A stretch of DNA of 64,000 nt from Lamellibrachia columna. Lineage: Eukaryota > Annelida > Polychaeta > Sabellida > Siboglinidae. The position numbers and the translations under genes are program-made. The stretch is from assembly GCA_963662155.1 (NCBI GenBank), contig OY759263.1, positions 28,436,023 to 28,500,022 on the forward strand, given 5' to 3'. Position 1 is the stretch's first letter. Each line of letters opens with the position of its first letter. This document shows positions 63,701 through 64,000 of the stretch, in pieces. Below the pieces are notes generated by a model. It saw only the letters and a program-made list of their open reading frames with translations. It did not search any database and was not told the origin of the DNA.

Positions 63701-63994
63701 CGCAGCTGTGGTTGTTGCTGATAAAAAATTATTTGAAATAGAACTAAGCATTTAGTAGATGCAGGAATTAAATTATTTTCTGTAATGACATTTATATTGG
63801 TAAAGAAGTCTCATTGCCTACCCATCAAAATTACACTTATTTTTTAAACAGAAATGACAGTCATTTACCTTCGCTCGTTGTCTCAACAGATTGCGTCGAT
63901 CCTTCGATTGTACTTGTTTCAACTGACTCTGTAGTCGCTGCCGACGACAAGCTATCCTTCGATTCCGTTGTTTCCACAGGGACAGTGGTGGATC
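37..63994 (-). CDS. Internal part of a giant multi-exon mucin-like (Ser/Thr-rich) repeat protein, 177 exons
   Basis: Exon and intron boundaries were inferred from conserved acceptors (TTCTGGCAG for C, TTTTTTCAG or TTATCAG for B, CAACTGTAG for A) and donors (GAAG|GTAAAT for C, GAAG|GTACAA for B, TTCAG|GTAAC for A). All exons are phase 1-1: the boundary codon is G|CA (Ala) or G|GA (Gly). One unit encodes 122 residues (42+42+38), so 59 units give about 7,198 codons. Ser+Thr is about 50-52% of each exon peptide. Glu and Asp greatly outnumber Lys and Arg, and there is no Cys. B and C both end in a TIEG-T-x-VETTSEG-like motif. Subtypes used below: a1 VEGKTTEED after STK; a2 STEVEG; a3 STVVEGKITEED; a4 TTVED; a5 VEGIITEED; b1 ETTGIAAQ; b2 SSETIISKE; b3 AVDVTTES; b4 ETTGTAAQTTVEG, starting Ala (b4A) or Val (b4V); c1 IEGSTQS; c2 IEGTTQS; c3 IEGTTKS; c4 IEGTTPS. 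Likely secreted or surface-bound and O-glycosylated, inferred from composition only. Both termini are outside the window. No homologue is recognised. Confidence 0.75.
151..350 (-). other. Representative intron B to A (unit 1), 199-201 bp in all units
   Basis: The donor is GAAG|GTACAAG; GTATAAG and GTAAAAG variants also occur. The acceptor is CAACTGTAG. The interior is very AT-rich, and in most units it carries AATAAA on the transcribed strand (plus-strand TTTATT). Two acceptor forms exist: TATTCACCAACTGTAG, with one usable AG, and TATTCAGCAACTGTAG, with two AGs nine bases apart. Confidence 0.7.
477..627 (-). other. Representative intron C to B (unit 1), 150-152 bp in all units
   Basis: The donor is GAAG|GTAAATGAC and the acceptor ends in an A/T-rich pyrimidine run then CAG. 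Length differs only through the poly-A tract (plus strand) beside the acceptor and single-base changes: an extra A in unit 6, a lost T in units 22, 25 and 28, and an extra A in units 14 and 17. Nothing else recognisable lies inside. Confidence 0.7.
754..1127 (-). other. Representative long intron A to next C (between units 2 and 1), 372-375 bp
   Basis: The donor is TTCAG|GTAACACC and the acceptor is TTCTGGCAG or TTTTGGCAG. Two sequence classes exist. Class 1 follows most units (40 of 58 complete introns). Class 2 follows the C exons of units 13, 16, 18, 22, 25, 28, 32, 37, 39, 41, 44, 48, 50, 53, 55 and 57 (16 introns), with many shared substitutions. The introns next to units 29 and 43 are class hybrids. 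On the plus strand, class 1 keeps an open frame of about 92 codons; class 2 breaks it. I do not call that frame a gene. Confidence 0.7.
827..842. other. CC(W)12GG / TATA-like motif, one per long intron (unit 1 example)
   Basis: The 16-base motif ccatatatataaatgg is nearly palindromic and sits in nearly every A-to-C intron. It is flanked by two copies of cattgaacat. It resembles a stretched CArG/TATA sequence. TA-dinucleotide length variants occur at about 34,627, 52,077 and 61,889, and an altered form in units 22, 25 and 28. No function can be shown from sequence. Confidence 0.3.
1128..1844 (-). CDS. Unit 2: mucin-like exon cassette C-B-A
   Basis: Exons: C 1719-1844 (c1), B 1442-1567 (b2), A 1128-1241 (a2, with Lys in LEKES). 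Near-identical to unit 4. All splice sites are of consensus form. Confidence 0.72.
2219..2934 (-). CDS. Unit 3: mucin-like exon cassette with damaged B acceptor
   Basis: Exons: C 2809-2934 (c3), B 2533-2658 (b3; acceptor AG lost, alternative start 2646), A 2219-2332 (a1). Near-identical to unit 5. If B were skipped, C would join A with the frame kept. Confidence 0.68.
2659..2660 (-). other. Mutated exon B acceptor in unit 3 (AG to TG)
   Basis: The usual TTCAG|CAACAAC reads TTCTG|CAACAAC here. The next AG on the transcribed strand, CAACCACAG|CTG, starts the exon at 2646. It removes exactly 12 nt (four codons) and keeps phase 1 (G|CT, Ala). Confidence 0.7.
3309..4025 (-). CDS. Unit 4: mucin-like exon cassette C-B-A
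   Basis: Exons: C 3900-4025 (c1), B 3623-3748 (b2), A 3309-3422 (a2). Duplicate of unit 2 at an offset of 2,181 bp. Confidence 0.72.
4400..5115 (-). CDS. Unit 5: mucin-like exon cassette with damaged B acceptor
   Basis: Exons: C 4990-5115 (c3), B 4714-4839 (b3; acceptor AG lost, alternative start 4827), A 4400-4513 (a1). The B donor is GTATAAG, differing from its duplicate, unit 3. Confidence 0.68.
4840..4841 (-). other. Mutated exon B acceptor in unit 5 (AG to TG)
   Basis: Same change as in unit 3, its duplication partner. The in-frame substitute AG would start the exon at 4827. Confidence 0.7.
5490..6207 (-). CDS. Unit 6: mucin-like exon cassette C-B-A
   Basis: Exons: C 6082-6207 (c2), B 5804-5929 (b2), A 5490-5603 (a2). 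One extra T in the pyrimidine run before the B acceptor makes this C-to-B intron 152 bp, the longest. A and B follow unit 4; C belongs to the next higher-order block. Confidence 0.72.
6582..7298 (-). CDS. Unit 7: mucin-like exon cassette C-B-A
   Basis: Exons: C 7173-7298 (c1), B 6896-7021 (b1), A 6582-6695 (a3). A has Met in place of Thr in its SATSS motif. Closest to unit 9. Confidence 0.72.
7672..8388 (-). CDS. Unit 8: mucin-like exon cassette C-B-A
   Basis: Exons: C 8263-8388 (c2 with Gly to Arg in IEG), B 7986-8111 (b2), A 7672-7785 (a1). A ends TTTAG|GTAAC; in frame this is a Leu codon plus the phase-1 G, not a stop. Confidence 0.72.
8763..9479 (-). CDS. Unit 9: mucin-like exon cassette C-B-A
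   Basis: Exons: C 9354-9479 (c1), B 9077-9202 (b1), A 8763-8876 (a3). It is the 2,181 bp duplicate of unit 7 with a few private changes. Confidence 0.72.
9853..10569 (-). CDS. Unit 10: mucin-like exon cassette C-B-A
   Basis: Exons: C 10444-10569 (c2), B 10167-10292 (b2), A 9853-9966 (a1). A one-base deletion lies in the long intron above C (cattgtttg), outside coding sequence. Confidence 0.72.
10943..11659 (-). CDS. Unit 11: mucin-like exon cassette C-B-A
   Basis: Exons: C 11534-11659 (c4), B 11257-11382 (b3), A 10943-11056 (a1). This is the only c4 unit followed by a class 1 long intron, so it is a mosaic. Confidence 0.72.
12034..12749 (-). CDS. Unit 12: mucin-like exon cassette C-B-A
   Basis: Exons: C 12624-12749 (c2, with Glu in SSEAT), B 12348-12473 (b4V, with Lys in STEKI), A 12034-12147 (a2). 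B follows TTTTCAG|TAAC, so its boundary residue is Val (G|TA). Confidence 0.72.
13123..13839 (-). CDS. Unit 13: mucin-like exon cassette C-B-A
   Basis: Exons: C 13714-13839 (c4, Thr to Arg in AATRES), B 13437-13562 (b3), A 13123-13236 (a1). It is followed by the first class 2 long intron of the window (from about 13,840). Confidence 0.72.
14213..14930 (-). CDS. Unit 14: mucin-like exon cassette C-B-A
   Basis: Exons: C 14805-14930 (c2), B 14528-14653 (b4A, with Asn before GST), A 14213-14326 (a4). The A acceptor is the double-AG form. An extra A lies in the C-to-B intron near 14,741, a change shared with unit 17. Confidence 0.72.
15304..16019 (-). CDS. Unit 15: mucin-like exon cassette C-B-A
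   Basis: Exons: C 15894-16019 (c2), B 15618-15743 (b4V), A 15304-15417 (a2). Duplicate of unit 12 at an offset of 3,270 bp, sharing its rare Glu and Lys variants. Confidence 0.72.
16393..17109 (-). CDS. Unit 16: mucin-like exon cassette C-B-A
   Basis: Exons: C 16984-17109 (c4 with Arg), B 16707-16832 (b3), A 16393-16506 (a1). Duplicate of unit 13, followed by a class 2 long intron. Confidence 0.72.
17483..18200 (-). CDS. Unit 17: mucin-like exon cassette C-B-A
   Basis: Exons: C 18075-18200 (c2), B 17798-17923 (b4A, with Lys in VKTGS), A 17483-17596 (a4, double-AG acceptor). Duplicate of unit 14; the two differ where each has a private change in B. Confidence 0.72.
18574..19290 (-). CDS. Unit 18: mucin-like exon cassette C-B-A
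   Basis: Exons: C 19165-19290 (c4 with two Thr to Arg changes), B 18888-19013 (b3, Ile in EGTIS), A 18574-18687 (a1, Tyr in SLYTT). Followed by a class 2 long intron. Confidence 0.72.
19664..20379 (-). CDS. Unit 19: mucin-like exon cassette C-B-A
   Basis: Exons: C 20254-20379 (c2), B 19978-20103 (b4A), A 19664-19777 (a4, Asn in STNAS, double-AG acceptor). Confidence 0.72.
20754..21470 (-). CDS. Unit 20: mucin-like exon cassette C-B-A
   Basis: Exons: C 21345-21470 (c2), B 21068-21193 (b2, with Val-Ala-Tyr-Val replacing AADV), A 20754-20867 (a1). The Tyr in B is rare in the array. Confidence 0.72.
21845..22560 (-). CDS. Unit 21: mucin-like exon cassette C-B-A
   Basis: Exons: C 22435-22560 (c1), B 22159-22284 (b4A), A 21845-21958 (a3). 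It combines an a3 coding sequence with the double-AG acceptor normally seen with a4/a5, so the exon and the intron flank have different histories. Confidence 0.72.
22935..23650 (-). CDS. Unit 22: mucin-like exon cassette C-B-A
   Basis: Exons: C 23525-23650 (c4 with Arg), B 23249-23374 (b3, Lys in STEKI and Gly in STGTT), A 22935-23048 (a1, Ile in SSIT). One T is lost in the C-to-B intron near 23,434. Followed by a class 2 long intron. Confidence 0.72.
24026..24741 (-). CDS. Unit 23: mucin-like exon cassette C-B-A
   Basis: Exons: C 24616-24741 (c2, Asn in AANTES), B 24340-24465 (b4A with Trp in VTTWST), A 24026-24139 (a5, STVEEG). The double-AG acceptor precedes A. Confidence 0.72.
25116..25831 (-). 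CDS. Unit 24: mucin-like exon cassette C-B-A
   Basis: Exons: C 25706-25831 (c2), B 25430-25555 (b4V), A 25116-25229 (a5, double-AG acceptor). It shares gattccggta in the C-to-B intron with units 27 and 29. Confidence 0.72.
26205..26920 (-). CDS. Unit 25: mucin-like exon cassette C-B-A
   Basis: Exons: C 26795-26920 (c4 with Arg), B 26519-26644 (b3, Gly in STGTT), A 26205-26318 (a1). Followed by a class 2 long intron. Trimer partner of units 22 and 28. Confidence 0.72.
27296..28011 (-). CDS. Unit 26: mucin-like exon cassette C-B-A
   Basis: Exons: C 27886-28011 (c2 with Asn), B 27610-27735 (b4A with Trp), A 27296-27409 (a5, double-AG acceptor). Trimer partner of unit 23. Confidence 0.72.
28386..29101 (-). 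CDS. Unit 27: mucin-like exon cassette C-B-A
   Basis: Exons: C 28976-29101 (c2), B 28700-28825 (b4V), A 28386-28499 (a5, double-AG acceptor). Trimer partner of unit 24. Confidence 0.72.
29475..30190 (-). CDS. Unit 28: mucin-like exon cassette C-B-A
   Basis: Exons: C 30065-30190 (c4 with Arg, and Phe in TFEG), B 29789-29914 (b3, Gly in STGTT), A 29475-29588 (a1). Followed by a class 2 long intron. Confidence 0.72.
30566..31281 (-). CDS. Unit 29: recombinant mucin-like exon cassette C-B-A
   Basis: Exons: C 31156-31281 (c2), B 30880-31005 (b4V), A 30566-30679 (a5, double-AG acceptor). A and its intron resemble unit 26 while B and C resemble unit 27, with the switch between about 30,705 and 30,866. 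The long intron above C changes from class 1 to class 2 between about 31,536 and 31,551. Confidence 0.7.
31654..32370 (-). CDS. Unit 30: mucin-like exon cassette C-B-A
   Basis: Exons: C 32245-32370 (c2, Ser in VETSSEG), B 31969-32094 (b4A), A 31654-31767 (a4, double-AG acceptor). The T-rich run in the B-to-A intron lacks the AATAAA seen in most units. Confidence 0.72.
32745..33461 (-). CDS. Unit 31: mucin-like exon cassette C-B-A
   Basis: Exons: C 33336-33461 (c2), B 33059-33184 (b2), A 32745-32858 (a1, Ile in LDITT). Confidence 0.72.
33836..34552 (-). CDS. Unit 32: mucin-like exon cassette with damaged B acceptor
   Basis: Exons: C 34427-34552 (c4, Ser-Arg in AASRES), B 34150-34275 (b3; acceptor AG lost, alternative start 34263; donor GTAAAAG), A 33836-33949 (a3). 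Followed by a class 2 long intron. Confidence 0.68.
34276..34277 (-). other. Mutated exon B acceptor in unit 32 (AG to TG)
   Basis: The acceptor reads TTCTG. The in-frame substitute AG would start the exon at 34263. This unit also has a GTAAAAG donor after exon B. Confidence 0.7.
34928..35644 (-). CDS. Unit 33: mucin-like exon cassette C-B-A
   Basis: Exons: C 35519-35644 (c2, Phe in TQFVE), B 35243-35368 (b4A), A 34928-35041 (a4, double-AG acceptor). The T-rich intron variant lacks AATAAA. Confidence 0.72.
36019..36735 (-). CDS. Unit 34: mucin-like exon cassette C-B-A
   Basis: Exons: C 36610-36735 (c1, Met in DSMSSA), B 36333-36458 (b1, Ile in SFIETT), A 36019-36132 (a3). Confidence 0.72.
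37109..37825 (-). CDS. Unit 35: mucin-like exon cassette with damaged B acceptor
   Basis: Exons: C 37700-37825 (c3), B 37423-37548 (b3; acceptor AG lost, alternative start 37536), A 37109-37222 (a1, Met in SAMSS). C begins AA rather than GA, so its boundary residue becomes Glu (G|AA). Related to units 3 and 5, more than 30 kb away. Confidence 0.68.
37549..37550 (-). other. Mutated exon B acceptor in unit 35 (AG to TG)
   Basis: The acceptor reads TTCCTG|CAATAACC, with extra substitutions around it. The in-frame substitute AG would start the exon at 37536. Confidence 0.7.
38200..38915 (-). CDS. Unit 36: mucin-like exon cassette C-B-A
   Basis: Exons: C 38790-38915 (c2), B 38514-38639 (b4V, Lys in STKTI and His in AAHTT), A 38200-38313 (a2, Val in TTVSG). 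Confidence 0.72.
39289..40005 (-). CDS. Unit 37: mucin-like exon cassette C-B-A
   Basis: Exons: C 39880-40005 (c4 with Arg), B 39603-39728 (b3), A 39289-39402 (a1). Followed by a class 2 long intron. Confidence 0.72.
40379..41096 (-). CDS. Unit 38: mucin-like exon cassette C-B-A
   Basis: Exons: C 40971-41096 (c1), B 40694-40819 (b1), A 40379-40492 (a4, double-AG acceptor). This a4/b1 pairing is unique in the window, so a switch lies in the B-to-A intron. Confidence 0.72.
41471..42187 (-). CDS. Unit 39: mucin-like exon cassette C-B-A
   Basis: Exons: C 42062-42187 (c4 without the Arg), B 41785-41910 (b3), A 41471-41584 (a1). Followed by a class 2 long intron. Confidence 0.72.
42561..43277 (-). 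CDS. Unit 40: mucin-like exon cassette C-B-A
   Basis: Exons: C 43152-43277 (c1, Lys in ETKEST), B 42876-43001 (b4A), A 42561-42674 (a4, double-AG acceptor). The T-rich intron variant lacks AATAAA. Confidence 0.72.
43652..44368 (-). CDS. Unit 41: mucin-like exon cassette C-B-A
   Basis: Exons: C 44243-44368 (c4), B 43966-44091 (b3), A 43652-43765 (a1, Leu in TTLAT). Followed by a class 2 long intron. Confidence 0.72.
44742..45457 (-). CDS. Unit 42: mucin-like exon cassette C-B-A
   Basis: Exons: C 45332-45457 (c2), B 45056-45181 (b4A, donor GTAAAAG), A 44742-44855 (a4, double-AG acceptor). Confidence 0.72.
45832..46548 (-). CDS. Unit 43: mosaic cassette with damaged B acceptor
   Basis: Exons: C 46423-46548 (c1), B 46146-46271 (b3; acceptor AG lost, alternative start 46259), A 45832-45945 (a1, Ile in IEITT). 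The long intron above C starts class 2-like at its acceptor end and becomes class 1 between about 46,618 and 46,666. Confidence 0.68.
46272..46273 (-). other. Mutated exon B acceptor in unit 43 (AG to TG)
   Basis: The acceptor reads TTTCTG. The flanking intron is of the type seen in units with intact acceptors (aaattatttg), so the TG allele sits on a second background, suggesting conversion or an independent event. The substitute start would be 46259. Confidence 0.7.
46923..47639 (-). CDS. Unit 44: mucin-like exon cassette C-B-A
   Basis: Exons: C 47514-47639 (c4), B 47237-47362 (b3, Lys in AAKTT), A 46923-47036 (STVVEG with KTTEED, an a3/a1 hybrid). Followed by a class 2 long intron. Confidence 0.72.
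48013..48728 (-). CDS. Unit 45: mucin-like exon cassette C-B-A
   Basis: Exons: C 48603-48728 (c2), B 48327-48452 (b4A), A 48013-48126 (a4, double-AG acceptor). It matches the b4A/a4 monomers that alternate through the right-hand third of the window. Confidence 0.72.
49103..49819 (-). CDS. Unit 46: mucin-like exon cassette C-B-A
   Basis: Exons: C 49694-49819 (c2), B 49417-49542 (b1 with EGTTS), A 49103-49216 (a3). Sister of its direct neighbour, unit 47. Confidence 0.72.
50194..50910 (-). CDS. Unit 47: mucin-like exon cassette C-B-A
   Basis: Exons: C 50785-50910 (c2, Asn in ETTNEG), B 50508-50633 (b1), A 50194-50307 (a3). Single-monomer duplicate of unit 46. Confidence 0.72.
51285..52001 (-). 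CDS. Unit 48: mucin-like exon cassette C-B-A
   Basis: Exons: C 51876-52001 (c4), B 51599-51724 (b3, Ile in TETIGT), A 51285-51398 (a1). Followed by a class 2 long intron with an extra TA in the TATA-like motif. Confidence 0.72.
52377..53092 (-). CDS. Unit 49: mucin-like exon cassette C-B-A
   Basis: Exons: C 52967-53092 (c2, beginning Ser-Ser-Thr), B 52691-52816 (b4A, Ile in VEITSEG), A 52377-52490 (a4, double-AG acceptor). The Ser variant is shared only with unit 54. Confidence 0.72.
53467..54183 (-). CDS. Unit 50: mucin-like exon cassette C-B-A
   Basis: Exons: C 54058-54183 (c4), B 53781-53906 (b1), A 53467-53580 (a3). The class 2 long intron above C carries caagttacaag and gcattttcaa, shared with units 55 and 57. 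Confidence 0.72.
54557..55272 (-). CDS. Unit 51: mucin-like exon cassette C-B-A
   Basis: Exons: C 55147-55272 (c2), B 54871-54996 (b4A, VEITSEG), A 54557-54670 (a4, Pro in TTPLE, double-AG acceptor). The Pro is shared with units 56 and 58. Confidence 0.72.
55647..56362 (-). CDS. Unit 52: mucin-like exon cassette C-B-A
   Basis: Exons: C 56237-56362 (c1, Lys in ESKDS and Val in TTVPV), B 55960-56085 (b1), A 55647-55760 (a3). One base is missing in the B-to-A intron near 55,920, making it 199 bp. Closest to unit 59. Confidence 0.72.
56737..57453 (-). CDS. Unit 53: mucin-like exon cassette C-B-A
   Basis: Exons: C 57328-57453 (c4), B 57051-57176 (b3, donor GTAAAAG), A 56737-56850 (a1). The class 2 long intron above C has lost a base near 57,682 and, at 372 bp, is the shortest. 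Confidence 0.72.
57826..58541 (-). CDS. Unit 54: mucin-like exon cassette with damaged A acceptor
   Basis: Exons: C 58416-58541 (c2, Ser-Ser-Thr start), B 58140-58265 (b4A, VEITSEG), A 57826-57939 by analogy (a4). The usual A acceptor is TG here; with the upstream AG the exon would be 57826-57948, three codons longer. Confidence 0.68.
57940..57941 (-). other. Mutated exon A acceptor in unit 54 (AG to TG)
   Basis: CAACTGTAG|CAAG reads CAACTGTTG|CAAG. This unit carries the double-AG form, and the upstream ATTCAG|CAACTG starts the exon at 57948. That adds exactly 9 nt (Ala-Thr-Val) in frame. Confidence 0.7.
58916..59632 (-). CDS. Unit 55: mucin-like exon cassette C-B-A
   Basis: Exons: C 59507-59632 (c4), B 59230-59355 (b1), A 58916-59029 (a3). 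Block duplicate of unit 50 at 5,449 bp, followed by a class 2 long intron. Confidence 0.72.
60006..60721 (-). CDS. Unit 56: mucin-like exon cassette C-B-A
   Basis: Exons: C 60596-60721 (c2), B 60320-60445 (b4A, VEITSEG), A 60006-60119 (a4, Pro in TTPLE, double-AG acceptor). Block duplicate of unit 51. Confidence 0.72.
61096..61812 (-). CDS. Unit 57: mucin-like exon cassette C-B-A
   Basis: Exons: C 61687-61812 (c4), B 61410-61535 (b1), A 61096-61209 (a3). Followed by a class 2 long intron with an extra TA in the TATA-like motif. Dimer partner of unit 55. Confidence 0.72.
62188..62903 (-). CDS. Unit 58: mucin-like exon cassette C-B-A
   Basis: Exons: C 62778-62903 (c2), B 62502-62627 (b4A, VEITSEG), A 62188-62301 (a4, Pro in TTPLE, double-AG acceptor). 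Dimer partner of unit 56. Confidence 0.72.
63278..63994 (-). CDS. Unit 59: mucin-like exon cassette C-B-A
   Basis: Exons: C 63869-63994 (c1, ESKDS and TTVPV), B 63592-63717 (b1), A 63278-63391 (a3). The C acceptor GGCAG is just inside the window end, so the exon is complete and the array continues beyond 64,000. Confidence 0.72.
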
Positions 63995-64000
63995 CTGCCA

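Larger units (their letters stand above)
1..64000. repeat. Tandem array of ~1,091 bp monomers filling the window
   Basis: One monomer repeats head to tail from the first to the last base, about 58.7 times. Measured at a fixed landmark (573, 1664, 2754, 3845 ... 62723, 63814), successive spacings are 1,088-1,092 bp. Copies differ by scattered substitutions and a few 1-3 bp indels, and some neighbours are almost identical over 2-3 kb. Neither array edge is in the window, so the true copy number is unknown. The array could be read as a satellite, but the regular intact exons within each monomer (see the gene entry) argue that it is the internal part of a gene. Confidence 0.98.
52377..64000. repeat. 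Nested higher-order repeat, 5,449 bp and 2,180 bp periods
   Basis: Units 49-52 match units 54-57 at an offset of 5,449 bp: the Ser variant at the start of exon C is shared by units 49 and 54, and the cgagaggag variant in A by units 51, 56 and 58. Within this, units 55-56 and 57-58 are a 2,180 bp dimer. Unit 59 matches unit 52 (ctatccttcg and gggacagtgg in C). At least two rounds of block duplication are needed. Confidence 0.8.

Noticed and set aside
1..64000. Non-coding satellite DNA without gene function
   Set aside because: Possible, but the array has three exons with intact reading frames in each copy, consistent phase, consensus splice sites and indels confined to introns. I keep this as the main alternative until RNA is checked.
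1..64000. CRISPR array or prokaryotic repeat system
   Set aside because: Monomers are 1.09 kb with no short repeat/unique spacer alternation, no cas-like genes, and the coding structure is intron-bearing.
1..64000. Transposable element array
   Set aside because: I found no transposase, reverse transcriptase, terminal repeats or target-site duplications in the monomer.

Overview
The whole 64 kb window is one tandem array. It holds about 58.7 copies of a 1,088-1,092 bp monomer in a single orientation, with no unique sequence at either end. The AT-rich sequence, the GT...AG introns and the lack of any operon-like gene point to a eukaryotic genome, most likely an invertebrate animal. I cannot name the species.

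On the minus strand each monomer carries three short exons. In transcript order these are C (126 bp), B (126 bp) and A (114 bp), separated by introns of about 151 bp (C to B), 200 bp (B to A) and 374 bp (A to the C exon of the next monomer). Every exon starts and ends in phase 1 and has a length divisible by three. The encoded peptides are about half Ser+Thr, acidic and cysteine-free, as expected of a densely O-glycosylated mucin-like or adhesive/matrix protein. The window contains 59 A, 59 B and 59 C exons, 177 in all. I found no stop or frameshift in the exon frame of any copy, and every insertion or deletion I noticed lies in an intron. Joined, they give about 7,200 codons of internal repeat; the signal peptide, promoter and 3' end lie outside the window.

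The monomers are numbered 1-59 from low to high coordinate, so transcription runs from unit 59 to unit 1. They fall into exon subtypes and two classes of the long intron. These recur with higher-order periods: dimers (about 2,181 bp) at 1-11 kb, trimers (3,270 bp) at about 11.8-18.3 kb and 23.2-31.5 kb, a monomer duplication at 49.1-51.3 kb, and a 5,449 bp plus 2,180 bp pattern at 52.4-64 kb. This is the signature of repeated unequal exchange and conversion.

The most notable signals are the frame-safe exon cassette design on this scale, and six exon copies whose usual acceptor AG is mutated but which each keep an in-frame substitute AG 9 or 12 nt away. I saw no rRNA, tRNA, transposon, CRISPR array or independent gene. 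A conserved plus-strand frame inside the 374 bp intron is judged a by-product of the repeats.
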